Source: Effrenium voratum
Lineage: Eukaryota; Sar; Dinophyceae; Suessiales; Symbiodiniaceae
Direction of reading: 5' to 3'
Assembly (NCBI GenBank): GCA_963377175.1
Contig: CAUJNA010002168.1
Location: 325,001 to 389,000 of the forward strand
DNA length: 64,000 nucleotides
Numbering within the stretch: the stretch's first letter is position 1; the number at the start of each line of letters is the position of its first letter. This document shows positions 1 to 10,352 of the stretch, piece by piece. The notes beneath the pieces were generated by a model. The model did not search any database and was not told the origin of the DNA. It saw only the letters and a list, made by a program, of their open reading frames with translations. The position numbers and the translations under genes were made by a program.

Positions 1-351
1 GATTTGTTTTGTTTCTTTTTTTCCGGTTCAGTGAGGCTTCTTGTGGCCCAAGGAAATTTGATTTGTGGCTCTAAGAAGCATGGCGGCCAAAATTTGGCAC
101 CTTGGGAAATGGACGCCTAACACCTGTGGTTTGCCCTAGCTCTTCAGTTTTGAGCCACAGCCACATGTTTGTTTTTCCTTTTCTTGGGGTTCAGTGAGGC
201 TGTTCATGATCTTCTAGTCGTCCAGGTGGAAGGGACCTACAAAGGGCTTTCGAGATGGCCCACTTAAGAAGCCGGGGGACTCTCCTGAGAGGAGATAGCA
301 ACCTCCTATGCTGAAAAAGAGAAAGGGGCGTGGCTCAATGAAACAACGGTT

Positions 352-453
352 ACTCCCTTCCTGAGTTCATGAACTTTAAACTTTTTGGGAAGATCAATCT
401 AGTGGTAAATATAAAGTTTGGACTTTTTTTGGGCCATCCACTCAGCAAGTGAG
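352..453 (+). repeat. Family H inverted-repeat element, diverged copy
   Basis: Starts near ACTCCCTTCCTGAG and ends near CTCAGCAAGTGAG. Its interior (TTTGGGAAGATC...GTGGTAAA) matches the best copy at 27256-27352. It is immediately followed by a family D-like core (GGTTACGCAGG). Confidence 0.6.
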
Positions 454-754
454 GTTACGCAGGTTTTTGTCTTGGGTTCAATTTGCCAAGGCGCCATTCC
501 GGGATTCCATGACCGACCAGCTTGGTTTGACTGGCCCAAGCAAACGCCTTGGTCTAGAAAAAGTGGGTGTCCTGCTGTTTTCTCTTTGCGCATCCAGCGC
601 GGTTCCTAGTCTTCGGAAGGAACCACCTACCTCCCACAGAAAAGAGCTTATTGGTCAACAGACCGCTGCCCCATGAAGACCAAGATCTGACTAGAATTGG
701 TGGCAGCTTGAATCTTACTTCCTCCATGTCTCGACTTTCTGCTGTGAAGGTTGG

Positions 755-847
755 ATGTTAATTTGGATTAATCAACCCCTGTTTCTGAATATGGGGGTGT
801 TCCCTCCAAAAGTGATGAATCCCCACTTAATCCGGGAAGGGTATTTA
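755..847 (+). repeat. Family F element, partial
   Basis: TGTTAATTTGGATTAATCAA followed by AATATGGGGGTGTTCCCTCC and GTGATGAATCCCC matches the left two thirds of the complete family F element at 28301-28428. The right terminus is not recognisable. Confidence 0.5.
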
Positions 848-1293
848 GGAGGGAAGCAAGGACCTTGCACCTTTCGGCGGGTTTCCATTCAACAGAAATT
901 GGCACGCCCGGTTTTTCGGGGTTTGGTTTGGCACGCTCTATGATCCCATGCAGCATTGCTCACCTTGGGAAATAGAAGAACCCTTGGAAGGGAATGGTTG
1001 GTGATTGAATCCCTTCGGTGTTTCGAAGAAAGCAATTGCCAGGCAGGGTAGAATATCGGTTTTCAGGGGTTCGTTTTCCTTTGCCGACAATTGTTCCACC
1101 GGGGGTCCTGCATCAGTTCCACTCATGGGCCGAACATTTTTCTCCGCCATGACTGAACCTCGCCATGCCACGTCGCCGCGTGCGCGCCTGTGTTTCTTTT
1201 TAAGGGTACCCTTGTCACCTTGGTTTAAAGCATCCCAATGAACATACCTGCATTTTTCAGGGCTGCCCTTCGACGCAAGCACCAGACATGGAT

Positions 1294-1383
1294 GTGGCTC
1301 AAAACATACTAGGCTTACGCAGGTTTTAGTCATTGTTTCCATGAAAGCCAAGGTGCCATTGTGGGTGCCATGTTTTCAGCCAC
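1294..1383 (+). repeat. Family D element (GTGGCTCAAAA ends)
   Basis: Begins GTGGCTCAAAA and ends TTTTCAGCCAC, with the family core TTACGCAGGTTTTAGTC and GGTGCCATT. It ends 44 bp before the aminotransferase exon at 1428. Confidence 0.65.
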
Positions 1384-1427
1384 AGCCACAGAAACTCCAT
1401 TGGATGCTGGCTCCTGGAAGATCTCAG

Positions 1428-1530
1428 GTACGTGATGGGCGAGTACCTGAAGTACACCAAGAAGCTGGGCGGCCTCTCCTACTGGGCGGAGCAGTCGGAC
1501 AAGAAGAGCTCTCTGCTCTACGGCACCATT
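1428..1530 (+). CDS. Phosphoserine aminotransferase, internal exon (first of four in window)
   Basis: Phosphoserine aminotransferase is a PLP-dependent class V, fold-type I enzyme. It converts 3-phosphohydroxypyruvate and glutamate to phosphoserine and 2-oxoglutarate in serine biosynthesis. The exon follows the acceptor ATCTCAG. It reads G-TAC-GTG-ATG-GGC and encodes EYLKYTKKLGG followed by KKSSLLYGTI, the helix before the family's IDxSxGFY segment. It ends at ATT, and the intron starts GACACTTC, a GA donor, one of the non-canonical donors known in dinoflagellates. Joining ATT to GAC at 3995 restores the family order (TIDGSDGFY). The identification rests on all four exons together, which join without a frame break. 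The exact donor is uncertain by up to 3 nt because GAC occurs at both junction ends. Confidence 0.85.
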
Positions 1531-1687
1531 GACACTTCGAATTCTACAGACAGACAGACAGACAGACATACCTATCTTCATGCATACGTAGAGATTGTGA
1601 CATCATACCTCCAGATCTTCATACCTGTACCTATCTTCATACATAGGTACATACAGAACTCACATACACTTTGGATGAGACTGACAG

Positions 1688-1690
<3 letters not shown>

Positions 1691-1785
<95 letters not shown>

Positions 1786-1850
1786 TCTAACTAATCTAAC
1801 TAATCTAACTAATCTAACTAATCTAACTAACTAACTAACCTAGATACATA
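1691..1850. repeat. (CTAA)n microsatellite, passing into (ATCTAACTA)n
   Basis: Perfect CTAA repeats run for about 100 bp, then change to a 9-10 bp derivative unit with ATCTAACTA before returning to CTAA. Confidence 0.97.
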
Positions 1851-2279
1851 ACTAACTAACATACGGAACTTCCTACGTGCATACGTCCACATTGGATGCG
1901 ACCGACAGTTCCGAGGTCCTGGGTTTGTGAGATATTTTTTGAATGGAATTGGATACTTTTTTGGAATCGGAGAGGGTTGTTCCCACCAATTTGACGTATG
2001 GGGTTGCCCCTTTTGGCACGGGTCTTCTTTTCTCGAGACGTTCCCACCATAGATGAGAATGCTCTACTTGTGTGACTGGAGGCTGCAGCTGGCGACTGCG
2101 GACATTCTCATGCATGGTTTGACATGTCTACCCAGGAGAAGTTCTGTTGGCTTGCGTTGGCTTGCTTTTGGCTCAAGCCACATTTGCACGGTGAATGGAG
2201 TGCTCTGCCGGAGAAAACACTGGCCGCTTCGCGGGTGCGCTATAGCACCTCTTACAGTTGAGGGCTGTCGCATACAGAG

Positions 2280-3300
2280 ATAACTAACTACCATGCACAC
2301 ACACACACACATACATACATGCATGCATACATACGTACGTACGTACGTACATACATACACAACTAATATACACCTATAAGAACCGTACATACATAGCTCA
2401 ACATAAACTGACTCAGCACAAAGCAACACAGCCCACATGGCGCACACACATACATGAAATGACACGACATGACGCGACATGACGCGACATGACACGACGC
2501 GACATGGCATGGCATGGCACGATATGGCAATGATGTAACATACCATAACATAGCAGAACATACAAAACTGACGCGCACACTATACATACACACCTACATG
2601 CATCCATGCACACATACATACATGCATACATACGTACTACATACGTACGTAGACACGCACATACAAACCAAGAAACAATTTACATACGTACATAGCTAAC
2701 ATACATACACATATAACTAACAACCATGCACGCACACATACATGCATCCATGCCACACCGCATCACACCACACCATACCCTTCCCCACCCTTCAGAAATA
2801 CATACATGCATACATACATACCTTCCTACATACATACATACGTACACCCACACGCACACACATACATGCATACATTACATTACATTACTTTACGTTACAT
2901 TATGTTACATCATATTACATTACATGACATCATATATTACATTACATACACACATGCACACAAACGTAACATACGTACATCGATAACATACGCGCATACA
3001 TACATATGTCACATAACATAACATCGCATCACATACCATACCATACCATACCATAACTTGGCAAAACATAACATAACATAACATAACATAACATAACATA
3101 ACATAACATAACATAACATACATATACATACATACATACATACATACATACATACATACATACATACATACATACATACATACATACATCTAATACATAC
3201 ACCATACACTTACATATGTAACTATATGCGTATATTCAAAAGCACTATGTGAAACATAATATGTATATATATATATACATATGTATATGCATACATACAT
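2280..3300. repeat. Compound microsatellite block of CATA/CATG/GACAT/CATAA units
   Basis: Includes CACA runs, CATACGTA runs, GACATGACGC repeats (2461-2520), TACAT repeats (2872-2945), CATAACATAA repeats (3065-3120) and a pure CATA tract (about 3119-3190). Open frames of both strands here are simple Met-Tyr-Val-Cys or His-Thr-Tyr repeats and do not represent genes. Confidence 0.95.
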
Positions 3301-3675
3301 GCATTGAAACACACACACACACATGCATTAGAGTACAAGTCTATGTTGTACGCTGTGCGAATAGAATCAAATTGTGATCCAACAGCCTGCTTATTTCGCT
3401 GTGGGTTTGTCGTAGATAGGCCCCCACCGCATCCCCCCCCCCAAAAAAAGAACGACCACATGCAAGCACATGGTGGTCTGTGTTTGGATGGCAAGGCAAT
3501 GGGAGCTCAGGATTGACAAGTCCCATGTTGTGTTTTTGTCGGTGTTCCGAATGTGAGTGCTTTCACTTGTTTCTGGAGCCAGCCTTCTATAAGTCCCCAG
3601 CAGTTTGATTCATTTGGTGTCGGTATTTCCCCCTTTTTTGGTGGTTCTGAACACCGCCTTTTGGGTCAATGTTGA

Positions 3676-3769
3676 ACTCACTCCCTGAGTTGGACTTGGT
3701 ACTTTCTGGGAAGACCATTTGTGTGGTAAACAAAGCGTTTTTTTCACCGATCCACCCAGGAAGCGAGTC
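3676..3769 (+). repeat. Family H element, diverged copy
   Basis: ACTCACTCCCTGAGTT at the left and CCCAGGAAGCGAGT at the right, with CTGGGAAGACCATT...GTGGTAAA inside. Confidence 0.6.
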
Positions 3770-3994
3770 AGCTAGCTCGGTTTTTCGTGATTTTTAATCC
3801 AACCCGCCCAGGATTCTAAGGTAAACTCGGATTTTTCTATTTTTTTCCGTTTTTTTTTGTTTCTTGTTGTTGTTGTTTCTTTTGTTCGGGTGATGTTTCT
3901 AAGGTTTTTTGTTCTTTTTTTTTCTTTTTTTTCGGGTGATGTTTCTAAGGGGGAAAAAAGATGAACCCTGCGAGCCCCCAGCACGAGACTCGAG

Positions 3995-4041
3995 GACGGC
4001 TCCGATGGCTTCTACCAGTGCCCTGTGGAGAAGAGCGCCAG
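3995..4041 (+). CDS. Phosphoserine aminotransferase, internal exon (second in window)
   Basis: A 47-nt exon encoding DGSDGFYQCPVEKSA plus the first two bases of an arginine codon. This is the family's conserved segment after the C-terminal-domain helix (DxSxGFYxCPV). It lies between acceptor GACTCGAG and donor GCGTTG, a GC-AG intron of the kind known in dinoflagellates. The split codon AG|G is completed exactly by the next exon at 5946, giving SARSRMNVPF. The short length explains why no long frame marks it. The surrounding DNA looks coding-like in other frames, but only this frame matches the family. Confidence 0.85.
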
Positions 4042-4147
4042 GCGTTGCGTTGCTCTCGAGCGCTGCGCATCCGCGCGAGTTGGGCGGATGCATCGATTTG
4101 GGCGGTCGAAGGCAAGCGAAACAGGTCCTCAAGTGACAAGAGATTCG

Positions 4148-4246
4148 TCCATTGGCTTAAGGTTGTTGATTTTCCCTTCTGCTGGTTTTAAAGGGGGTCA
4201 ATTTCACTACTGGAAGTATTTTTTCCAGTGGACTGAAGCAAATGGA
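4148..4246 (+). repeat. Family B inverted-repeat element
   Basis: Family B has ends TCCATTTGCTTAAG and CTTAAGCAAATGGA, with a core CCCTGCTGGTTTTAAAGGG...TTTCACTACTGGAA. This copy starts TCCATTGGCTTAAG and ends CTGAAGCAAATGGA. It lies just inside the intron after the 47-nt exon. Confidence 0.75.
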
Positions 4247-4526
4247 ATCGGAAGGAAATGATTGGAGTCGCTCACAGACATGGGGTCACAAATGATATTT
4301 CATCAGTATGACTTGTTTGGATGGTCCTTATCCTGAAGATATGAGGTTAGTGGAGATTACTTTTTTTTTTGCCTGGGATCTGTTTTGACATGATCTGTAC
4401 TTACATTTTAAGGTTCACGGAGTATGGACCAGAATCCAACATATGGTGTTCGGCTGGTAATAGCTGCTCAGTTGACTCGAAGCACTTGGCATTATGATGC
4501 TGTCAGCTCGTTGCAAGACATGGGCC

Positions 4527-4660
4527 CTGGATACCCTTCAACAGGGCTCCTTAAAGGATACATTTGGCCCATTTGAAACATGTCTTTTTCCACCAAAACA
4601 GGGGGGAACCACCATTCACAAAGCAATGTTCAGGTGTATAACGTAAGGATCACTGTTCAA
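4527..4660 (+). repeat. Dispersed repeat P, copy 1
   Basis: ACAGGGCTCCTTAAAGGATA ... GCAATGTTCAGGTGTATAAC matches the reverse complement of 23866-24003 over about 130 bp with scattered differences. It is not a recognisable gene. Confidence 0.7.
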
Positions 4661-4977
4661 ACGACAATGAATCCTAAACAAAAATGCCTGGAAGCTTTTT
4701 CCCTCAACACTGCAGTAGGTGCTTGCTTCCAGGTTCCATGCATTTTCTTATGAGGGTAACGTCGTCGCCAAAACCAGGCAGGAGCAGGGTCCGGTCAGAG
4801 TCAGCGCGGTAGCTGTGGTGGAATTCCGTTCTCGTGGCCGGTCTGGGTTTTCTCGCTCGTGACGTGGAAGTCAAATGGGGTTGTTCAAGAATCTGGCCCC
4901 CTTTCGATAGGGGAGGCGTCACTCAGGGTCCAAAAGGCCCTTTTCACACGGGGAGTGATAGGAGGGGCAATGTTTAT

Positions 4978-5092
4978 CTAGGTCCCCCAGTAGTGCCCTT
5001 TTACCCTTTTTTTGGGGAGGGTTCCCCTACTAAAATAGACGACAGAAAAAAGGGTACCCTTATCATTCTAACCTCTCTACTGGAGGACCTAG
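4978..5092 (+). repeat. Family A inverted-repeat element, reference copy
   Basis: Family A is about 115 bp with terminal inverted repeats of 16 bp: CTAGGTCCCCCAGTAG at the left and CTACTGGAGGACCTAG at the right (one mismatch when inverted). The interior is a run of pyrimidines, GGGGAGGGTTCCCCTACTAA, AATAGAC, then GGGTACCCTTATTCTAACC. After the left CTAG the element begins GT, and it ends AG, so it has intron-like borders. No open frame of note. This copy lies in the intron between the aminotransferase exons at 3995 and 5946. Confidence 0.92.
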
Positions 5093-5164
5093 TTTATGCT
5101 TTGGGATGCTGGGACGACAATTGAGAGTGGGCTATCGCCTAAACCAGCTCAATGTGGACTTTGT

Positions 5165-5500
5165 GTACTACGATTTGACTTAAAGTTGCTGCAGCTACCG
5201 CGCTTGTACTGAAAAGTTTGCCCTTGCCGGCTTTTCCAGCTGTCATGCTTGCGATTCTGGAGCACTGGAAGTGTACTTTGTGCACACTTGTATTGAAAGC
5301 TTGCGATTTCGGGGCTTAAGCTGTCATTTGTATTTCGTGTGCGGCAAACTTGTGCTGAAAAGTAACGACTTTCGAGTTGGAGCTGTCAAAGTGCGCTTGG
5401 CGTACTGCACTTGTACTGAGAAGTTGCGATTTTCGAGCCGGAGCTGCCAAAGTGTACCTTGCGCGACACTCTTGTAATGAGAGTTGCAAAGTTTGCGGGG
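5165..5500 (+). repeat. Degenerate tandem repeat N, about 65-bp unit
   Basis: About five diverged units of the type CTTGTACTGAAAAGTTGCGA-TTTCGAGC-GGAGCTG-CAAAGTG-ACTTTGCG. The same unit recurs at 32990-33150, so it is a dispersed minisatellite rather than local slippage. Confidence 0.8.
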
Positions 5501-5945
5501 CAAGCAGAAAGACAGAAGGCTGGGATGCAACACCTCTAATAATTTCGGCACGGTGCAGATACAGGTCATAGTTGGAGACTTGACAAAGAATGTTGAACCT
5601 CTGGAACTAGCCTTTAAAAATAGTGTTGCTGCTTGGGAGGGACATGGAGCAGGAGTCCATCTAATTTGCCCATGTCCGGCAGGGCGACAAATTGCCCGCT
5701 GAAACCAGCCGCCGATTTGGAGGTCCAGCTGTGGTTTGGATTCATGCTATTCAATTCAGAGAACGAGCGCTCCCTTCTGTTGCCTGCCCTCGTTTCTTGT
5801 TTGCCTGGCTTCAAGTCAAAACAACAGCGCATGGGATCGATCACAGTCCTCCAAATTAGAAAGGGTCTTTTCATCCGGAGTCAAGAGGAGTAGTTTCCCT
5901 TGTAGGGGCTCCGGAGCGGTAGGAGTTCACTCGACGTGTTTGGAG

Positions 5946-6018
5946 GTCCCGCATGAACGTGCCCTTCACCATCAAGGGCGGCGATGAGGCGCTCGAGAAG
6001 AAGTTCCTGGACGAGGCG
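5946..6018 (+). CDS. Phosphoserine aminotransferase, internal exon (third in window)
   Basis: Follows the acceptor TTTGGAG. The first G completes the arginine codon begun at 4040. It encodes SRMNVPFTIKGGDEALEKKF and then LDEA, matching the family block of MN(I/V)PF followed by the helix with a Lys-x-Phe-Leu pattern. The frame then continues into non-matching VF, so the likely donor is GTTTTC right after GCG at 6018. The phase is compatible with the exon at 7035. Confidence in the product is high. The 3' boundary is inferred from where the family similarity stops. Confidence 0.88.
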
Positions 6019-7034
6019 GTTTTCGGCACGGGAATGGGAAGGAGTCACATCAGACCTGCCAGCCCCACCACTTGAAAAATGGAACTGATCGGCGGGTGGC
6101 TGGATGTGTGCTTCCATTTTCATTTTTTGTTGGCGGAAAACTGGAAAAATGGAATTGGGGGATCCCCACCCCCCTCCCCCTGAAGGTGGGGGGGATGATC
6201 TGCTGTGTTGTTTCGAGTCGAGCTCACTGATTCGATCAGCGAACGCCGTGAAGTTTACTTGGGTCATTTCTTGGAGGATATCTTTTTCAGGTGCAGGAGG
6301 CCAACTTGACAGCCACTCCCTATTTTGACACACAATTCCATTTGGGGATCCAATTCTTGCAGCCAGGTTTTGAAATTATGGTGAAACATGCACGTTGCCC
6401 CAGGCACCAGTTTGTTGGGGTGGAGGAAACCCTACGAATGCTGGGGTAAGCCATCTACCAGCTGGTGCATTGGCTGTCCATCAACCGTAAGACTTAGACG
6501 AAGCGCGTTTGGAAAGTGCAATTGTGCGGGGTCCGCGTATTTTGACGCGCCCGGATGATTGAACCACCAGCGTGGAAAATTATATAACCCGTAGCTTTGC
6601 CACAAAAACCGTGTTTTGTCTGGGTGGTTCGGGGTGCCTTCCCATTTTTCAAGGGGTTCAAATCCCCAAGCTCAACTAGGGTAAGGTGAATTATTTTGCC
6701 CCTTTTGTAGTGATTTTCCCGCTGGAGTGATGTAGCACAGATGGGTCCGTCTACTTTTAGGCAATTTTAGGCATCTCCAAAATCACATCTAGCGAGTCTT
6801 TTCCTCAAGGGTGATTATTTTCAGGGGATACAAGGAGTCTAACGGGTTTGTCTTTGGGAGGCCCTTTTTGCTGTAATTATCACAGACTCGTGGATTATAG
6901 TTTCACCCAGCATTTCGAATCCCCTTGAGCCACAACTTTTGGGATCATTTTTTGTCTTTTCACCCGGCCTTATTTTTTTTTTATTTCCCGCTGCCATGGG
7001 CGCAAATTCCGCCGGCGCGTCTGCGGCGAGCGAG

Positions 7035-7160
7035 GCCAAGAAGCACAAGCTCTACACCTTGGCGGGCCACCGCTCCGTGGGGGGCTGCCGGGCCTCCCTC
7101 TACAACGGCCTGCCGCTGGAGGGCGTGGCCTGCCTCACGGACTTCATGAAGCGCCTCGGA
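7035..7160 (+). CDS. Phosphoserine aminotransferase, C-terminal exon (fourth in window)
   Basis: Starts after GGCGAGCGAG and encodes [17 protein letters not shown], then [17 protein letters not shown] and TDFMKRLG. GHRSVGGxRASxYN is the diagnostic C-terminal signature of phosphoserine aminotransferase and includes the conserved arginine that contacts the substrate. Known enzymes end a few residues after FMK. Here the frame stays open to a TGA at 7374 through [13 protein letters not shown] and then low-quality sequence. Either the protein has a short extension or another small exon follows a splice at about 7224 (TTTTTAG|GTAAAC). The listed end is therefore conservative. The frame upstream of 7035 is open to an ATG at 6939, but that stretch is intron-like. 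Confidence 0.88.
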
Positions 7161-7431
7161 GCCGAGTCGGAGAGAGTCATGAGGATTCTTGGCGCCCAGC
7201 CATCCAACTCCCCAAGCTTTTTAGGTAAACTTCTAGTGCTTTTAGTGGTAGTTTTTTTTTCCGAACTTAACGCACCAAAAAGTGAGACGTTTAGCGGGGG
7301 ATTTGAGGGCAGCCCGGAATTGGAAGAAGAGTCGGCGCACAAAGAAAAGTGGGTGGAAGCCTTCCAGAAACCATGAAGCAAATGGAGTGAGTGTATTGGA
7401 AGCAGAAGAGTCGGCTGGGTGTGGGTAATTT

Positions 7432-7566
7432 CTAGGGGACACTTCCATTTCCATTCTGAACCCAGGGATCCTTCTTTTCAGAAAACCAAAAAAACAAACG
7501 GAATCCAAAAAGCAGCTGGTTTTTGAAAAGAACGACGGTTGAAAAGAATGGGGAATCAACCCCTAG
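7432..7566 (+). repeat. Family G inverted-repeat element
   Basis: Family G has ends CTAGGGG/CCCCTAG, with CCATTCTGAACCCAGGGATC near one end and CAGCTGGTTTTTGAAAAGAA near the other. This copy is 135 bp and runs from CTAGGGGACACTTCC to TCAACCCCTAG. Confidence 0.8.
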
Positions 7567-7598
7567 AGAATTGGAAGCGCAGAAGAGTCGGCTGGGTG

Positions 7599-7693
7599 TG
7601 GGTCAAAATGAAACCATCAGGAATTGGACCGCCCGTTTGAGTCATCGGTTCCATTTACCAGGGTTCCATTCTGGGTACCCATTTTTGACCCAC
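7599..7693 (+). repeat. Family D element, diverged
   Basis: GTGGGTCAAAATG at the left and TTTTTGACCCAC at the right, with GGTTCCATTTACCAGGGTTC inside. The ends have changed from GGCTC to GGGTC but stay inverted. Confidence 0.55.
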
Positions 7694-7771
7694 AGTCGGC
7701 TCACAAAAAAAGTGGGGGAAGCCTTCCAGAAAAACCATGAGGGCTTAGATAGAGAGGGCAGTCAGCTTCAA

Positions 7772-7886
7772 CTAGGTCCCCCAATGCCCTTCTCTACCCC
7801 TTTTGTGGTTGGGAGGGTTCCTCTACCAAAATAGACTACAGAAAAAAGTTGGTACCCTTATTCTATCCTCTCTACTGGAGGACTAG
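7772..7886 (+). repeat. Family A element between duplicated flanks
   Basis: Left end CTAGGTCCCCCA, right end TACTGGAGGACTAG (one C lost). The 17-bp string TAGAGAGGGCAGTCAGC occurs both just before (about 7750) and just after (about 7900) the element, which is unlike other copies. Confidence 0.85.
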
Positions 7887-8256
7887 ATGAAGCAAAGGTA
7901 GAGAGGGCAGTCAGCAAGAAAGACTCTGACCCCGAAAGAAACCATCCCCTGGTGGTTTCCTTTCGGGGATCCGGTGCATTCAACCACATTCCCTACTTAT
8001 CGCAGCAAGCTTTAGGGACCCTGGGCCTGCATGTTGCACCTTTTTGGGGTGGTTTTTCAGGGAATTCAAAGGAACCCACCCCCCATTTCAGGGGTCCTGA
8101 TTTTGACACCGCCAGATCTGGATCTGGGGGCTAGCTCATTGCCTCATGTTTCCGAAGCAAGCCAAGCAAGGTTGTGTAATGTTTTGTATAGAGGACGAGC
8201 CCTGAATTTCAGCTGCAAAACCGGGTCTCACAAACATGTGCCCATATCAATATGGG

Positions 8257-8350
8257 TATGGCTCAAGATTAAAGACCTGGAGTTACGCGGGTTTTAGTCT
8301 TTGGTTCCATTTACCAAGCTGCCATTTTGGTACCAGTTTTTTGAGCCACA
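8257..8350 (+). repeat. Family D element, good copy
   Basis: From TATGGCTCAAGATTAAAGAC to TTTTTTGAGCCACA, with core GTTACGCGGGTTTTAGTC and CTGCCATTTTGGTACC. Terminal inverted repeats are about 10 bp. Confidence 0.75.
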
Positions 8351-9575
8351 GACATATCGTGGATGTAAAGCCAAACTCTGTCTCAAACGTCTGTTTTCAA
8401 GCACCGCGGTTCCGTCGTCGACCCCACAAAAGCGGCACGGGGAAATGAATTTCTCTCACGAGGTCTTCCTTCCAGAAACGGGGAGGGGTGTGGGTTTCAT
8501 GTTGTGCAAATCAGTCGGTGCTAAATAGCCTATGTTGTTTAAAATCTTCAAAAGCAAAGGGATTAGTTCGCACTTTCCCAGACATCTTTTTTATTTCGGT
8601 GGGGGGGGAAATGGGTTGTTTCCGGTTGGCGTCCCTTGAAACCAATCACAACAAGGGGTACTGTCAGACTGCACACCGGCCTGCGCATTGAGTGCTTCAT
8701 TTGCTAAAATTGCGGGAGTGGTTGAGGCTTGTGCTTGAGTCTTTTTTACTTGTTTTTGCGTTGGATTCGGGGATGACGCAGGCAACTCAGGTGAGTTTTA
8801 AAGTTGGGCCAATGCTTGTTGGCTGGGCTCGATATGTGGTCAAAGAGATCTTGCGGTAGCAGGTGCTAAACGCCAATCCGCGAAGCCGTTGCCTTATGGT
8901 ACCTCTTATGTGATTCTGGCCTCTCAGCATCTCTCAGCCTGTCCTGCTTGCTTTTTTGCCTTTGAGGTCCTTCATGGCCGAGAACGGGAAATGAGCGACA
9001 ATACAGTACAGAGGATATTATGAGGGTGTGTCAGCTATGACGGAAGTGTTTCGGGGCCGTGTTCACGATGTACGTTGGCCCCTTATAGGGGGGGCTATTG
9101 GGGAAGCAATGCTCATTACATCCTTCGAATGTGCCTCCTGAACACAGCCAAGCCATTTGATTCAGCCGATGATTGAGCGGTCCAAATGGACAACGTGGCA
9201 CACCTGGCCGGTAAATGATTTTTCGTTGCTTGTTTGCATGCCTTATACTACTTTGCGCATTGACTGCGACAACATGTTGTGCAAGCAAACGGAACTTTAT
9301 CAGCGCCAGGTTTGCTGCTAACTTTTGGGCCAGATGCTTTCGACCCCTTCCTAGGTTGCGCGTGCCAATTTCTAAATCGCCGGGGCCATTTGGAGAATGA
9401 CCCACTCGCTTGGGCGATGCTTTTGCCGGGCAGTTTGTGCCCGAGGGCAGTTGGACTTATAGCACTTTTTGAGAGCCTTTGGGAAGTGCAACCCGCAGAC
9501 AAAAAAACGCACGAGCTGCCCGGGCCATCACATGGCTCGAAACTAAACAGCTGGGGTTGCGCAGCTGGTGGTCTT

Positions 9576-9685
9576 CTAGGTCCGTAGTTCCCTTTTGCCC
9601 TTTTTTGGTTGGGAGGGTTCCTGTGCTAAAATAGACCACAGAAAAAAGTTGGTACCCTTATTCTAACCTCTCTACTGGAGGACAC
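9576..9685 (+). repeat. Family A element, diverged right end
   Basis: CTAGGTCCGTAGTTCCC at the left. The right end reads TCTACTGGAGGACAC, lacking the final CTAG. Confidence 0.85.
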
Positions 9686-10251
9686 ACTGACTTGTTTATT
9701 TTTTGTGCCTTCTCCTTCTTTCCCTCCCCCCAATAAATCGCTGCGTCGAACAGACACTGTGCGCTATCGCAAAGGCAAAAGAGACAGTCTTTGTTTCCAA
9801 AGAACCAAGGTGCCATTTTGGGTATATTTTGTTTGGAGAGCCATCCTCATAGAGCCGTGGCGATGGTGCACCTCGATTCGATTCGAGAGGGTGGTGTCTT
9901 TACTGTGGAAAACTGAGTGGATGTTGCTTTGATTAGGGATGGGTCTTCTAGCTCCTATGCAAGTTGATGATAATGGTTGCTATGGGAGGAGGTAAAGAGA
10001 AATCCTGTGTTTTATTTGCCGCCTGTATGGTCTATGGGCTCTTCTTAGTATCATATTTTGCATGCAAGCGGGTTGGGAGTTTTGCGGGATGGCTAGGGTT
10101 GCTGTTGGGGGTATTGCCCGGGCTGGAGAGGGGTTCCTTGAAGCCGCCACAAAAAGATGCCTGGGCCACTGGAGAATCACATCGCATCGATTGGATCAGA
10201 AAGGGAAGCGGGTACTCTGTATTTTATTATGTTCAAAATTTGGCATATCCA

Positions 10252-10352
10252 CTAGGTCCCAGTAGTGCCCTTTTACCACCTTTTTTTGGGGTAAAATAGA
10301 CTACAGAAAAAAGACGGCACCCTTATTCTAGCCTCTCTACTGGAGGAGCTAG
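10252..10352 (+). repeat. Family A element, shortened centre
   Basis: CTAGGTCCCAGTAG to CTACTGGAGGAGCTAG. The GGGTTCCCCTACT segment is deleted, leaving TTTTTTTGGGGTAAAATAGAC. Confidence 0.9.

Larger units (their letters stand above)
1..1427 (+). other. Intronic DNA upstream of the first visible phosphoserine aminotransferase exon
   Basis: No exon was recognised here. The stretch holds a family H element (352-453), a partial family D core just after it (about 449-512), a partial family F element (755-847) and a family D copy (1294-1383). The earlier exons of the aminotransferase, including the one with the cofactor-binding lysine, must lie upstream of the window. The short open frames here are not coding-like. 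Confidence 0.5.
1531..3994 (+). other. 2.46-kb intron of the aminotransferase, filled by microsatellites
   Basis: Intron between GA donor 1531 and the acceptor CTCGAG ending 3994. It carries short tandem repeats listed separately (1691-1850, 2280-3300), a family H copy (3676-3769), and a T-rich stretch with a duplicated TCGGGTGATGTTTCTAAGG (about 3885 and 3934) shortly before the acceptor. A span at about 2054-2280 is neither simple repeat nor recognisable coding. Confidence 0.7.

Noticed and set aside
1690..1850. Possible telomere-like or CRISPR-like array
   Set aside because: The unit is a plain 4-bp CTAA repeat without spacers. Dinoflagellate telomeres use TTTAGGG.
2064..3209. Met-Tyr-Val-Cys and His-Thr-Tyr frames over the CATA block
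   Set aside because: Microsatellite translation only.
4978..5092. Family A as a SINE or tRNA-derived element
   Set aside because: No A-box or B-box promoter and no tail. The ends are inverted repeats.
6939..7034. An ATG upstream of the last aminotransferase exon giving a hydrophobic start ([16 protein letters not shown])
   Set aside because: It looks like a signal peptide, but it is pyrimidine-rich intron sequence before an acceptor. The exon joins an upstream exon in frame, and the family has no start here.
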